A stretch of 64,000 nucleotides of DNA from Paenibacillus oceani (GCF_014705615.1 NZ_JACXJA010000006.1:248001-312000); one strand, 5' to 3'; numbered from the stretch's first letter, positions 23,996 to 34,283 are shown. Translations and numbers: made by a program. Notes: a model not told the origin generated them from the sequence alone.

Positions 23996-25096
23996 ATGAA
24001 CGAATACCTCATACCGGTAACGAACTCCTGTACCTTGATTGCTCTAAGCTACGTCGCGCTGAAGCTGCGTACCCGCGTATTGGGCGGCATGAACGAAATG
24101 ATTCTCGTTCCCCTGTTCACCGGGTGTTCCTCGATCCTTATGATGCTGCTTCCGATCCCGACCGATCTGATCATTCAGGATCTCCGGTATATTCCGATCA
24201 TGATGGCAGGCTTGCGGTTAGGCTTGCCGCTTGCGCTGCTTTCCGTTATTCCCCCGGCGATCTTTACGTTGTATTTAAACGAGCCGTACGTGCTGTACGA
24301 GCTTCTGCACGGACTGCTGTTCCCCGCGCTCATCAGCTCCTTCCTGCACCAGAAGGAGTACCGGGCGGGTTTCGAGCGAATCCGGCTATCCGTCGCGGTC
24401 AAATTGGCGGTGCTGCTGTTTGCCGTCAAAGCGGTCGGAGGTTATTTTGTCCTGACCGGACTGCGCCCCGATTATTTATGGATGAACGGGTACATGTTCG
24501 CAGTTACGCTGGCTTGCCTGATCGTACTGATCGCCATGCACAACGAGGAGAACAAAAGCTGGCTCATCCAAAGGCAGCTCGAGCTCGAAGCGAACCAGGA
24601 CCGGTTGACCGGCTTGCCGAACTTGCGAAGCTTTCTGGAGATCGCCGACCGGACGCTGCGCAAAAGACGACTCGGCATTTTGATGATCGACATCGATAAT
24701 TTCAAAAACTTCAACGACTCGCTCGGGCATTTACAAGGAGACAAGCTGCTCCGCGAAGCGGGACAACTGCTGAGGGCGGCGATCGGGGAGAAGGATTACA
24801 TCGCCCGGTACGGCGGGGAAGAATTCATCGTCATGTGCGATTCGATCGACAGAGGCTTGCTCAGTTACTTGGCACACAAGCTGTGTCACACGACAGCCGA
24901 GTATCCGTTCGTAGGCCGGGAGGTGCAGCCCGGCAAAGCGATCTCCATCTCGATCGGAATCGCCGTAGCGGATCGCGCGGGCGACGACCTGTACCAACTG
25001 ATCGCCGAAGCCGACCAAGCTTTGTACGAATCCAAAAAAAAGGGAAAAAACCGCTACTCGTTATACGAAGGACGCGAGGCTACCGTCCGCTACTAA
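23996..25096 (+). CDS. Membrane diguanylate cyclase
   Basis: 366 residues. The N-terminal 185 residues are hydrophobic with five or six membrane helices, like the 5TM sensor regions attached to GGDEF domains. The catalytic domain starts at DRLTGLPNLRSF; the active-site loop is RYGGEEF near residue 273. The RxxD inhibitory site expected five residues earlier reads GEKD, so feedback inhibition by c-di-GMP is probably lost. Synthesises c-di-GMP from GTP. Confidence 0.9.
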   Translation: MNEYLIPVTNSCTLIALSYVALKLRTRVLGGMNEMILVPLFTGCSSILMMLLPIPTDLIIQDLRYIPIMMAGLRLGLPLALLSVIPPAIFTLYLNEPYVLYELLHGLLFPALISSFLHQKEYRAGFERIRLSVAVKLAVLLFAVKAVGGYFVLTGLRPDYLWMNGYMFAVTLACLIVLIAMHNEENKSWLIQRQLELEANQDRLTGLPNLRSFLEIADRTLRKRRLGILMIDIDNFKNFNDSLGHLQGDKLLREAGQLLRAAIGEKDYIARYGGEEFIVMCDSIDRGLLSYLAHKLCHTTAEYPFVGREVQPGKAISISIGIAVADRAGDDLYQLIAEADQALYESKKKGKNRYSLYEGREATVRY

Positions 25097-25181
25097 TAAA
25101 CCCTGTCCGGAGAGGAACGGAACCGGCAGGGTATTTTGCATGCTGCCGTCCAGAAATTTCCGGATGCTGCCATCGTCCGGA

Positions 25182-26795
25182 TTATCTCTTCATAAAGCGG
25201 TCAAGGGCGGCCTGCTTCATCCGCAGAACCTCGTCGATACCCATCCGCCGGATCGAGGCGGTAAAGTTGTCGAATTGCTCCAGCGGCTCTACCCCCATAA
25301 TAAATTTGTTAACCCTGTCCTCATAATAAGCTTGGATATCGTTCATCATTGCGGTTATTTTCACGCTTTCGGCAGAGTTCTGGGTGAGAGGGGGCAGCAG
25401 CCTCGCATGATCCGCCTTCGACCAGACGGCGACCGCACGTGTTTGCTGCGGCATCGACATGTACTGCTCGTTAAACCGCTTGTCGGATATGTACGGGCCG
25501 GCGAAGGCGCCACGCGCATAACGGGTCATCGCGTAGCCGACTCCCAGCTTGCCGGAATTGTTGACCACCGTATCGGAGAAGGTAGGGTAGCCGTCCTTCA
25601 ACGTGTAGCTCTCCCCCTCGATGCCGAAATTAAACAACAGCTGTCCGGCTTCGCCGTAGGCGTAATCGAGCCATCTGACGATTTTCTCGGGGTTCTCAGC
25701 CGAGGCGCTAATGGCCGCCCCCCTGCCGTTGAACGAGTAGGCCATTTGGCCGATCGACGTACCGCCGGGCTCCAGGGACGGGTACGGGGCTCCTTCCAGC
25801 CGAAAATCCGGGTCAACCTGCGCCATAGCCGACGTATAAGTGCCGATTCCATAGCCGATATTCATCGCCATCGCTCCGACAATGCCCTCGGTCATTTTCG
25901 CATCCTTCAGCTTCTGATCGACGGTAGCGTAGTCTTTATCGATCAGCCCTTCCTTATACCAGCGATTCATGACGATCAGCAATTCTTTGAACCTCGGATC
26001 GACCGGACCGTATTTCACTTCGCCGCTGTCGTTGTAGAAGCCGGTCGTTATGCCGTACGCGCCGATCAAGGCGTGGCCCGTGTTCATGACCTTCAAGTCC
26101 AGCAGAAGCGGAATCTCATCCTTCCTGCCGTTGCCGTTCGGGTCCATATCGCGAAAGGCGGTCAACGTCCGTTCCCATTCCGGCAGCGTGGCGGGCATCG
26201 GCAAGCCGAGCCGGTCCAGCCAATCTTGCCTGATCGCCAGTCCATTGTAGACGAGCGAGCCGGGATCGGGCGTAAAGGAGGGGAACATGTACAAGTTGCC
26301 TTCGTCGGACAACACCAGTTGGCGAAATTCCGGATTGTCCCTAAGCACCTTCGACAAGTTCGGAGCAAACTTCTCCACAAGTTCGTTCAACCGGATAATC
26401 CGATTTTCCTTGATCGCGTTGTCCGGGCCTTTGGTTACACCGCTCCACGAATATTCGATAACGTCAGGCAGCTTGCCGGAAGCGATCATCAAGTGAAACT
26501 GGTCCTTGTCCTGACCCATCGGCGAATGCTGAAAGTCGACTTTCGTCCCCGTCAACCGTTCCATCTCCCGGTAAACGCCGATTTCCGCAAAGCTGTCCAT
26601 CGTCGCGGCAACATTGGCGTTCATCGGAACCCAATACGACAGAGCAGCCGGATAGGGGGAAACTTTGGCTTTGACTGCGGCTTCGCCCTCTTCCCCGGAG
26701 CCGCTCCGCTCCGCCGTCGTGTCCTTGCAGCCGGATGCCGCGGCCGCCGTTATGGCAATCGCCAACAAGAGAAGCGGCAGCGATCTTTTGTTCAT
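25182..26795 (-). CDS. Sugar ABC transporter solute-binding lipoprotein
   Basis: 537 residues from ATG 26795 (GGAGGAGGAC upstream). The signal peptide ends in the lipobox ASGC at residue 23. The body is a family-1 binding protein of the large LplA/YtcQ type, with FRDMDPNGNGRKDEIPL, a calcium-site-like motif typical of that group. It follows the AraC regulator by 84 bp, but no permease is adjacent, so partner subunits must lie elsewhere. Likely ligand: an oligosaccharide. Confidence 0.88.
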   Translation of the reverse strand: MNKRSLPLLLLAIAITAAAASGCKDTTAERSGSGEEGEAAVKAKVSPYPAALSYWVPMNANVAATMDSFAEIGVYREMERLTGTKVDFQHSPMGQDKDQFHLMIASGKLPDVIEYSWSGVTKGPDNAIKENRIIRLNELVEKFAPNLSKVLRDNPEFRQLVLSDEGNLYMFPSFTPDPGSLVYNGLAIRQDWLDRLGLPMPATLPEWERTLTAFRDMDPNGNGRKDEIPLLLDLKVMNTGHALIGAYGITTGFYNDSGEVKYGPVDPRFKELLIVMNRWYKEGLIDKDYATVDQKLKDAKMTEGIVGAMAMNIGYGIGTYTSAMAQVDPDFRLEGAPYPSLEPGGTSIGQMAYSFNGRGAAISASAENPEKIVRWLDYAYGEAGQLLFNFGIEGESYTLKDGYPTFSDTVVNNSGKLGVGYAMTRYARGAFAGPYISDKRFNEQYMSMPQQTRAVAVWSKADHARLLPPLTQNSAESVKITAMMNDIQAYYEDRVNKFIMGVEPLEQFDNFTASIRRMGIDEVLRMKQAALDRFMKR

Positions 26796-26879
26796 AACGT
26801 CCTCCTCCTTCATCCCAGCCTCGTTATGTTCCGGACGATGCCTTCGCATCCCCCCTGGCGCAACAGCGTCTTCGCTCCC

Positions 26880-29198
26880 TTACGGCCGGCCGGCGTTCTC
26901 ATTGAGCGGGATCGGGCTCACCGTTTTGTCCCTATTTTGCAGATCCCGATATTGGCCCGGCGTAATCCCCTCGATTTTTTTGAATACCCGGCCGAAGCCG
27001 ATATGGTTCGCGTAGCCGACCTTGCGGGATATATCCCCGATCGTCATCGGCGTCTCGGCGAGCATCCGCTTGGCTTGAGCGACGCGGTATTCGGCAATAT
27101 GCTCGGACAAGTTCCCGCCCCCGTATTTTTTGAAAAAAGCCGAGCAATAAGGCGCCGTAATGCCAAAATGATCGGCGATCATCGTCAGGCTCAAGTTCCC
27201 GTCCCCGTAATGCCGTTCGATAAACGATACGATCCCCCCGTAAAGCCGTTCCCCCTGATCAGTTCGCCCGCCCTTTGCCGCCAGGCAAATGCTGCGCAGC
27301 GTCTCCTTCAGCCGCTCCAGCATCTGCCCCGCCGTCGCGCATTCAGCGAAAAAAGCGATCGGATCGTCCAGCCCTTCGGGAGGAGAAAGTTCCGAATCCG
27401 TCGAATGAGCGGCGCGCAGCAGCGAACCCAGCACCTCGAAAAACAAAAACCGCCCCATCTCCGGGGATAACTGCTCCTCCGCAAAGTTAGCCTCGACGAT
27501 CTGATCCAGCAGGCTTGCCGCTTTATCGTAGTCTCCGGTCTTGGCGTGATTAATAAGCTGCACTTCCAGCTCGGGCGGGTATCGGTAGATGTGTTGCTTG
27601 GCACGAGCCGGTTCCTCATGGTACATAATCGGCTGCGGCCCCCGCACGAAGCGCCGCTCCAGAACCAGCAACGCATCCGAATAACACCGCCATATATGCT
27701 GCGGTTCATCCCGAGTCGGACTGACCGCGATTGCAAGGCTCATCCGGAAGCGGACTTCGGCCGCCTGCTTAAGCTCATGCAGCCAGACGTCCTCCCGCCG
27801 ATCATCGGCATCAACCTCCAGTACCGCGAGACGGTTCCGCTCCAGCTCGACAACAAAACCGTTGCCCCGCAGCAGCTCGCCGCTCAGATTGGCGACGATA
27901 AACCGGAGCAGCGCCCATTCCCGCTCCGTTTCCGTCTGCATCAACTTGCTGCCGTCCTCGATTTCGATCAGCACGACCCGGTACGAGCGGTGATCGAGCT
28001 TGACGCCCATAAAGTCGAGTGACTGGCGGTCCAGTACGCTGACGTCGACGCTGCCTTTAATGAGCCTGGACAAGAAATTGGCCCGGATGATCGGCGCCTG
28101 CCGGTCGAGCGTTTGCTGGAGCGCCTTCTCCTCCTCGAACGAACGGATCAGAGCGCTGCGGATCAGCTCGTATTCGTTCATCGATTCACGGCGAAGACCG
28201 CTCTTCCGATTGGCGATAACGCCGAGCATATCCCGTACCGGCTTATAGCTCCGGTAGGCGAACGCGCAAGCGACGATCAGGCCCGCTGCGGCCGCGAAAC
28301 CGAGCAACTGAACAATCAAAGTCTTGACCGGCTCGATCGGCTCCATCACGATCGATTTCGGTACGACCGACACGTATTTCCACCCGTTGTCCCCCGTCGT
28401 ATACGACACCATCATCTCGGTCCCGCCATGCCGGGCTGTGAACGATTCGTGAGCCGTTCCGAGGCGGGCCCGCAAGGATGCGTCCAGCTCCTGGTTCGCC
28501 CGTGTGGCGATGATCACATTTCCGTCCCGGTCCAGCACGTAACCGGAGCTTTCCCCTCCCCATTCGATACGATCCAGCAAGCCGGCCATTTTGCGCTCGT
28601 CGACTAGAATGACAATCGAACCTTTCGGATCCTCCGTCTCGTCAAGCGGCAGCGACTGCACATACGCAAGCATCGTCCGGGCGGAACCGTTCTCCGTCAC
28701 CTGCAGCGAAGGGAGGAACGCCTTGTGACGGCTTTCCTCCAAAAATTGCCGCATATTCCCCGCGATGCCGAACTGCTGTATCCGCCTGAAATACAAATCA
28801 TGGCCGGTTTGCGAAGTAGGCGTCACGATCATGTCCCGGCTCTGGAACGAAATGAAGGCAAAATCGAGGAAATCGCTTACACTTAGCTGCGCGTTCATAC
28901 TTTTCATCAGGCTGATCGCCCGGATCTGGGCATCGCCGTGTTCGCTCTCCGCATTGTGCAGAAGCCATTGCACGTCCGCGTTCATGGACAGTTGCAGCAT
29001 CATCCGCTCGATTTCCCGCAGACGTCCGTCCACCGTTTGCTGAATTTGCTCCAGCATGCCGAAGTTGGCCTTGTTGACATTCGCCGTCAAAGACCGTTCC
29101 ATAATCCGGTAGACGAGCCCTCCTGCGGCAAGAGAAAGGAACAGCAGCGCACAGTAGGAGACAAGCAAGGTGACAAATACGCTTTTGCGATGCAGCAT
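26880..29198 (-). CDS. Membrane-bound AraC-family regulator
   Basis: 772 residues. A transmembrane helix at about 8-30, an extracytoplasmic Cache-like sensor, a second helix at about 290-314, a cytoplasmic middle domain, and two HTH motifs at the C-terminus (LTMIADHFGITAPYCSAFFKK and IGDISRKVGYANHIGFGRVFKK). This layout is common in Paenibacillaceae carbohydrate loci, where the regulator senses a sugar or binding protein outside. It should control the lipoprotein gene just downstream. Confidence 0.9.
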   Translation of the reverse strand: MLHRKSVFVTLLVSYCALLFLSLAAGGLVYRIMERSLTANVNKANFGMLEQIQQTVDGRLREIERMMLQLSMNADVQWLLHNAESEHGDAQIRAISLMKSMNAQLSVSDFLDFAFISFQSRDMIVTPTSQTGHDLYFRRIQQFGIAGNMRQFLEESRHKAFLPSLQVTENGSARTMLAYVQSLPLDETEDPKGSIVILVDERKMAGLLDRIEWGGESSGYVLDRDGNVIIATRANQELDASLRARLGTAHESFTARHGGTEMMVSYTTGDNGWKYVSVVPKSIVMEPIEPVKTLIVQLLGFAAAAGLIVACAFAYRSYKPVRDMLGVIANRKSGLRRESMNEYELIRSALIRSFEEEKALQQTLDRQAPIIRANFLSRLIKGSVDVSVLDRQSLDFMGVKLDHRSYRVVLIEIEDGSKLMQTETEREWALLRFIVANLSGELLRGNGFVVELERNRLAVLEVDADDRREDVWLHELKQAAEVRFRMSLAIAVSPTRDEPQHIWRCYSDALLVLERRFVRGPQPIMYHEEPARAKQHIYRYPPELEVQLINHAKTGDYDKAASLLDQIVEANFAEEQLSPEMGRFLFFEVLGSLLRAAHSTDSELSPPEGLDDPIAFFAECATAGQMLERLKETLRSICLAAKGGRTDQGERLYGGIVSFIERHYGDGNLSLTMIADHFGITAPYCSAFFKKYGGGNLSEHIAEYRVAQAKRMLAETPMTIGDISRKVGYANHIGFGRVFKKIEGITPGQYRDLQNRDKTVSPIPLNENAGRP

Positions 29199-29512
29199 GA
29201 TAAGGTATTCCCCCCGAACCTTCGGATAACCTTACTGTTCGTAACTACTATAGCAGGTGAGGCCGTCCGCAAGGAAGCCTCGATTTCGCTGGGATTGGAA
29301 GCGGATTTTACCGCTATAGCCCGCAGCGCGTGCCGTTCCGCGCTTTTCCTCCGCCCCCCCTCGTCCGGCTATCTTAAATCCGGATACATGATCTTAAAAG
29401 GGGTTTCAACCCGAAAGGAATAATGTATACCCGATCCGGCAGCCGTATGCTATTCCACAGTTGATCCTCCGCCTATACTAAAGTCACTCCAACTGAAAGG
29501 TGTTGTTGCCTT

Positions 29513-30625
29513 ATGAAGCGGAAAACAGCCCAGTCGCTCTCGCTCGTTCTGGCCGGGGTCGTGATCGCCGCAGGGTTTACCGGCCTGCCTACTATGGCGG
29601 ACAAACCGCGCGAGGAGGCGAAAGCGCTCTCGGTGCACTCGTCGACCTACGGAGCGTCGTCCGCGTATGTGGAGGCGACGTTATACGGCGCTTCCCCCTC
29701 CAACACGAAGGCGCAAAACAGACAAGCGCTGCAAGACGCGATCGCGGCTGTGGACGCGCAGGGCGGCGGCGTCATTCTCATGCCGTACGATACGCCCTAT
29801 GGCTACAAGCGCAATACGGTATCCACCCACCCGGACTTCTCCGCCACCGATACCGATATTCTCGTCATCGACTACTCCAAGGGAGAGACGTATGCCGGCT
29901 CAACGAATCCGCTGTCCCGCGACGGCATGCAGGTGCGCTATTTCTCCAGCACGTCCGGCAATGAACCCGACGGCCAGCATGACGGCAATACGACCTGGTT
30001 CATGGGCAACCATCATCCGGCGCTAATGATCATGAACAATAGCACAACGTCGGACAACCGGCGGGCGACTCTCTTCTTCGGCAACCGCGGCAGGGTGAAC
30101 TGGGGAGTCGGCCAAGGCACGAATACGATTCCCGGAGGAAGCGACGACCAACTGAGCGATTTCAAAATCGTCGGCAACAACATCAACGGCGGAACCGGAC
30201 TGACCAACATGATGACGATCCGCAAAACGAACGGCTACTTCGGTTTCAACAACCAGACGCCGAGCAAAGAATTTACATTCGCCGGCCGCCAGCCCGACAC
30301 CGAATTTCTGATTCAGCAGACGAAAGTGAACGGGGACGTCTACCTGATTTTGAGAACGAAGACACAGGAACGAAAATTCAAGCTGGAAGAGGACAACGGC
30401 GATCTGGTCATCACGAAATCGGGCGCTGTGGGAGACGCGCTGCGCCTGTCAGCCGGCGGCACCGGCTCTTTCGCAGGCGGAGTGGGCGGCGGCAGCTACG
30501 ATTCCGCAAGCCGGCCTGATCCGTCCGCCGTACCCGTCGGCACGATGATATTCGATACGACGATCGGCAAGCCTTTATGGTCGCATAACGGCGATTGGAA
30601 AGACGCGAATGGCGTCGTGCAGTAA
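29513..30625 (+). CDS. Secreted pectate-lyase-like protein with tail-fibre-like end
   Basis: 370 residues with a Sec signal (KRKTAQSLSLVLAGVVIAAG). Residues 55-90 resemble the start of phage and bacterial right-handed beta-helix proteins (LYGASPSNTKAQNRQALQDA, then GGGVILMP). The centre is Asn/Gly-rich. The final 35 residues, PVGTMIFDTTIGKPLWSHNG and a W-x-DANG end, match the tip of many phage tail or head fibres. A secreted carbohydrate-binding or degrading protein is likely; catalytic residues cannot be assigned. AAAGGTG precedes the ATG. Confidence 0.65.
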   Translation: MKRKTAQSLSLVLAGVVIAAGFTGLPTMADKPREEAKALSVHSSTYGASSAYVEATLYGASPSNTKAQNRQALQDAIAAVDAQGGGVILMPYDTPYGYKRNTVSTHPDFSATDTDILVIDYSKGETYAGSTNPLSRDGMQVRYFSSTSGNEPDGQHDGNTTWFMGNHHPALMIMNNSTTSDNRRATLFFGNRGRVNWGVGQGTNTIPGGSDDQLSDFKIVGNNINGGTGLTNMMTIRKTNGYFGFNNQTPSKEFTFAGRQPDTEFLIQQTKVNGDVYLILRTKTQERKFKLEEDNGDLVITKSGAVGDALRLSAGGTGSFAGGVGGGSYDSASRPDPSAVPVGTMIFDTTIGKPLWSHNGDWKDANGVVQ

Positions 30626-30689
30626 CCGTTGCGACTTCGCAAACCTTTATATCCCACTTCCCTTACCGCTTTAAGGAGGCATTTCTGTT

Positions 30690-32483
30690 ATGATCGAAAG
30701 CGTTTCGCAGTTGGATAGTCATCTGGTGGAAATTGTTTTGAAGCCGGGCCTTGCTTATGCATCGTGTCAAATCTGTTACCGCATAGCCGGACAACCGTGG
30801 AAACCGGCCAGTCTCTACCCCGACCTCGACCCGGAAACGGCGCTGAACGGCAGCGCCTACTTGTGGAACCAGGCGCAGACGGTCGGGACCGTCCGGCTGC
30901 AGGGCTTAGCGGCCCCCCGGCTGTACTGGAACCCGTACCTGAACGTCCGCGATTATAGCGGTGCCGTGCAGCTTCAAGCGTTCTTTATCACGGCGGAAGG
31001 CAGCTATGAGGAAGAGGCCGCGCTTACGCTCGACGATCGCGGAGTCGTATTCCTCGATGACTGGAAGCCGCTCGTCGCAGCGATGCCGTCTGACAGCGCA
31101 GACTCCGCGCAGCGCGCGTGGGGCGTCGTCCCGTCGCAGGCCGGTTCGGCTCTGTGCCTGAAAGGCAAAAGCGGGGACCTGCCCGGCCCGCTCTCCATTT
31201 CGCTGCCGGCTGCAGGGTGGTACGACATCTACTTCGGCATCGCCAAAGGCGGTCTCCGTTGTCTGCTGAAATTCGGCAGCGAGCCGTACGCCCGCTTCGA
31301 GGGCAACGGTTCCCGGTATACGGCCGCACCGGAGACCAAGATCAACATCGAGCTGTACGCCGGAAGGCGGCAGTTGGACGGGGAGCCGCTTTCCATCGCT
31401 CCTACGCATCGGACCGCCGGGGGGCACCACGAATTCGGCTACCTTTCGTACGTCAAGCTCGTCCCTTGCCGCGACTTGAACGCCGAGCCCGCGAACACAT
31501 CGGCCGCCCGTTACGGCAGAAGGCGCACCGCCGAGCTGATCTTGTACTACGAGCCGTACAGTTATGCGATCAACAGCGGCATTCACGATACCGACACGAT
31601 GAACCAACATATGCTGGAGGAATTTCTCCGCCTCGGACCGGCCGAGATCGCCTGCCAGACCGTGCGAATCGGCTCGAAGGCGCTGCACCGCAGCGGGTTT
31701 CTCGAAAGCTTCGACCAAGCCGCCAGAGCCGATGACAATACGGTCAACGACGATTTCGTCAAACTGGCTAGAAACGGGGACGTCTTGCAGGAAACGGTCC
31801 GGTATGCGCAGGGAAGCGGTACCCGGATCACCTCCTGTGTCGGGATGAACCGGCCGTATTTGTGGAATCCGACGGTATCGGAGAAGTTTACGCGCGACAA
31901 CCCGCAATGGATCCGTGGCAGCGATTTCGATTACGAATTCCCGGAAGTACGGCAATACGCCCTTCGTCTGATCGGCGAAATCGTCGACAACTACGAGGTG
32001 GACGGGCTCGTGCTGGACTATATGCGCCACTGGCTCCACCAGACGCCCGATACGCTGACCGAGATTATTGGAGGCGCCAGGGCACTCCTCGACCGGCGGA
32101 AGCGTCAAGACGGCGGACGGCGGGAGCTGAAGGTGCGCTTCCCCGCCGATCACCGGAACTACTATGAAGGCTTGAAGACATGCATCGCGGAACGTTATGT
32201 GGACGGTCTGATTCCGTCCAACCTGAACACGACACATCCGCTGCCCGCCATCGAGCCCTACGTCCGGCTGTGCCGCAATACCGGCGTGAAAGTATATGGG
32301 TGCATAGACGGCTGGACCTCGTACATGTCGCTAGATCCGCGCATCGGGGCCATGATGATGCATCATACCCCGAAAGATGTTGTCGAGGCGATCGATGCGT
32401 ATACGGCTCAGGGGGCGGCCGGCATATTCGTCTATCAGGCCGACCAGTTTACCGCTCAGCCTTACTTGAGAAGCTTATTCTAA
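30690..32483 (+). CDS. Glycoside-hydrolase-like TIM-barrel protein
   Basis: 597 residues after AAGGAGG. The N-terminal 270 residues are beta-rich and resemble accessory carbohydrate domains. The C-terminal part reads as a (beta/alpha)8 barrel of the family-10-like (GHL10) type: YEVDGLVLDYMRHW with the acidic residue after strand 4, VDGLIPSNLNTTH, and KVYGCIDGWTSY. No signal peptide, so it is cytoplasmic. It follows the secreted gene by 64 bp, suggesting co-expression to break down imported oligosaccharide. Confidence 0.7.
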   Translation: MIESVSQLDSHLVEIVLKPGLAYASCQICYRIAGQPWKPASLYPDLDPETALNGSAYLWNQAQTVGTVRLQGLAAPRLYWNPYLNVRDYSGAVQLQAFFITAEGSYEEEAALTLDDRGVVFLDDWKPLVAAMPSDSADSAQRAWGVVPSQAGSALCLKGKSGDLPGPLSISLPAAGWYDIYFGIAKGGLRCLLKFGSEPYARFEGNGSRYTAAPETKINIELYAGRRQLDGEPLSIAPTHRTAGGHHEFGYLSYVKLVPCRDLNAEPANTSAARYGRRRTAELILYYEPYSYAINSGIHDTDTMNQHMLEEFLRLGPAEIACQTVRIGSKALHRSGFLESFDQAARADDNTVNDDFVKLARNGDVLQETVRYAQGSGTRITSCVGMNRPYLWNPTVSEKFTRDNPQWIRGSDFDYEFPEVRQYALRLIGEIVDNYEVDGLVLDYMRHWLHQTPDTLTEIIGGARALLDRRKRQDGGRRELKVRFPADHRNYYEGLKTCIAERYVDGLIPSNLNTTHPLPAIEPYVRLCRNTGVKVYGCIDGWTSYMSLDPRIGAMMMHHTPKDVVEAIDAYTAQGAAGIFVYQADQFTAQPYLRSLF

Positions 32484-32718
32484 GAGCAGAGAGCTTCTCT
32501 TAGCGGCTAGAACAGGCTTATCGGCGCCAAGCCAGCCATCTCATTACTAGCAAGTAACGGTATCGTTCCGCTTTCGGACGGTGAGGAACGTAAACAATCT
32601 GTTATCTCTAAAGAAAGATCAGCTTTCCCGCTAATCTCTACGCAAGCACCACAAGAAGGCTTCCGGGACGGCATTCGCCGCCTGGAAGCCTTCTTGGCTG
32701 TACACCGTGTGTTTCTGT

Positions 32719-34053
32719 CTACTTAAACGTCGCTGTCTGCACGGCCTTGTCTGCCCGCTCCGCCGCTTCCCGGGTCGCCGTATTGTAATCCTTCGTATTT
32801 TGGGCAATCTCGATAAAGCTGTTTAGCGCTTCCTTGGCATAGGTGCCGATGAACACGTTCCATTTGCTGGAATCGGCATGGACGGACGGCAGCAGCGCCT
32901 TCACGTTTTTGCCTTGATAGCTCGGATTCAAACGTCCGAACACGTCGAGAAACTTGTTGTTCTTCAGCGCGGGAACGAACGTGCCGTCCTCGGCCTTCAT
33001 CTGCTGATAGTCGTCCGAGACCATGTAGTTGATAATCTTGAGCGCTTCTTCCTTATGTTTGCTCGTCTGCGAAATGTACAGCGTGAACGGATAAGCCTGC
33101 GGACCGGCGCCGGGCTTTTCCTTAAACACCGGAGACTGCACGTAATCGTAGTTTTTGAGAACTTTCACTGCAGGATCCCCGGCAACCGGCATGAACATCG
33201 CCACGATCTGGTCTTCTTCCCACATTTTTTTCTGCTGAGCGGCTATCACCTGTGTCGCATTCAACCGGTACAGATCGTAGAAGCGGGAGAAATTGCCGTA
33301 GAAGCTGTTCCATGATCCGCTGTCGAATATCGCCTTTCCGGTGGCCGGATCGAACAGGTCCAAGCTCAACTGGTTGCGCAGAGCGGCATGGTAAAACGAG
33401 ACAAACATCCCGTAGTAGGTTTTGCCGTCCTCCGTCCGGGTCAGCCGTTTGGCCAGATCGTACGTATCGTCCCAGGTCATCCCATCCTTCGGATAAGGCA
33501 CTCCGAATTTGTCGAATAGGTCCTTGTTGTACATCATGGCCGTATGGCTCATGGCGAACGGAATGCCGTGCAGCGTTCCGTTGCCGACCTCCTTGACGAT
33601 CTGGACCGCTCCCGGGTTGAGCCGGTTCAAATCGAAGCCTGTCGTCTTTACGAGAGGAGCGACGTCCGTCTCCAGCTTCTGGTTGTAAAAGCTGATCCCA
33701 ATCGTTCCCGGCGTGCCGACGACAAGGTCGATCTGTTCGCCGGCGGCAATCATTTCATCCGTCGTAAGCCCGCCTCTCGTTTTGTGGAACGGCGCAAATT
33801 TCAACGTAACATTTGGGAACTTCTTCATGATACTGTCGCCGCTGAACGATTCCGCAAACGTGTCCTTCGTCCAATTGCCGGTCGTATCGAATACGACGAG
33901 CGTAACCGGCTGATCGATGGTATCTAGACCGCTCCCGCTTCCTTGTTCGGCTTGCTCCTTCTGGCCCGTCCCGCCCGTTTCTGCAGTCGTGCCGCAGCCT
34001 GCTGCCATAACGATCGCAGCTCCGAGCCAAACCGGCATCCAACGTTTCTTCAT
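32719..34053 (-). CDS. Sugar ABC transporter solute-binding lipoprotein
   Basis: 444 residues after AGGGGAGGAT. Lipobox AAGC at residue 20, then a Gly/Glu/Gln linker. Family-1 features include FAMSHTAMMYNKDLFDKFG and MTWDDTYDLAKRL, typical of extracellular sugar-binding proteins. No permease is adjacent. Downstream at 32653-32695 is a 12-bp-stem hairpin without a U tract. Confidence 0.88.
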   Translation of the reverse strand: MKKRWMPVWLGAAIVMAAGCGTTAETGGTGQKEQAEQGSGSGLDTIDQPVTLVVFDTTGNWTKDTFAESFSGDSIMKKFPNVTLKFAPFHKTRGGLTTDEMIAAGEQIDLVVGTPGTIGISFYNQKLETDVAPLVKTTGFDLNRLNPGAVQIVKEVGNGTLHGIPFAMSHTAMMYNKDLFDKFGVPYPKDGMTWDDTYDLAKRLTRTEDGKTYYGMFVSFYHAALRNQLSLDLFDPATGKAIFDSGSWNSFYGNFSRFYDLYRLNATQVIAAQQKKMWEEDQIVAMFMPVAGDPAVKVLKNYDYVQSPVFKEKPGAGPQAYPFTLYISQTSKHKEEALKIINYMVSDDYQQMKAEDGTFVPALKNNKFLDVFGRLNPSYQGKNVKALLPSVHADSSKWNVFIGTYAKEALNSFIEIAQNTKDYNTATREAAERADKAVQTATFK

Positions 34054-34244
34054 CCGTTGATCCTCCCCTTGAATAGTAACTGTAATACGTCACCAATCTT
34101 ATCAAGGGAGTTTGCCAGCTTCTATCGCCTATACTTGCGATACGGCAACTGTTTCCTAGTTCCGACACGATCCGTTTTCAGCGGATGCAACCGGATTTAC
34201 TATAGAGCGGCTGTTCCAGTGTCAAAGGAGAGACTCCTTAAAAA

Positions 34245-34283
34245 GGAAAAAACCTCCCGCCATTAAATCGGCAAAGGAGGTTT
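34245..34283 (-). terminator. Rho-independent terminator of the DUF2225 gene
   Basis: On the minus strand AAACCTCC and GGAGGTTT form the stem, followed by a T6 run. Confidence 0.75.

Noticed and set aside
25140-27470. 776-codon rightward open frame opposite the binding-protein and AraC genes
   Set aside because: It lies antisense to two clear genes, is rich in Arg, Pro and His as expected from GC-rich antisense DNA, and matches no family.
30906-32237. 443-codon leftward frame opposite the glycosidase-like gene
   Set aside because: Antisense shadow with compositional bias; the plus-strand gene has a ribosome site and family motifs.
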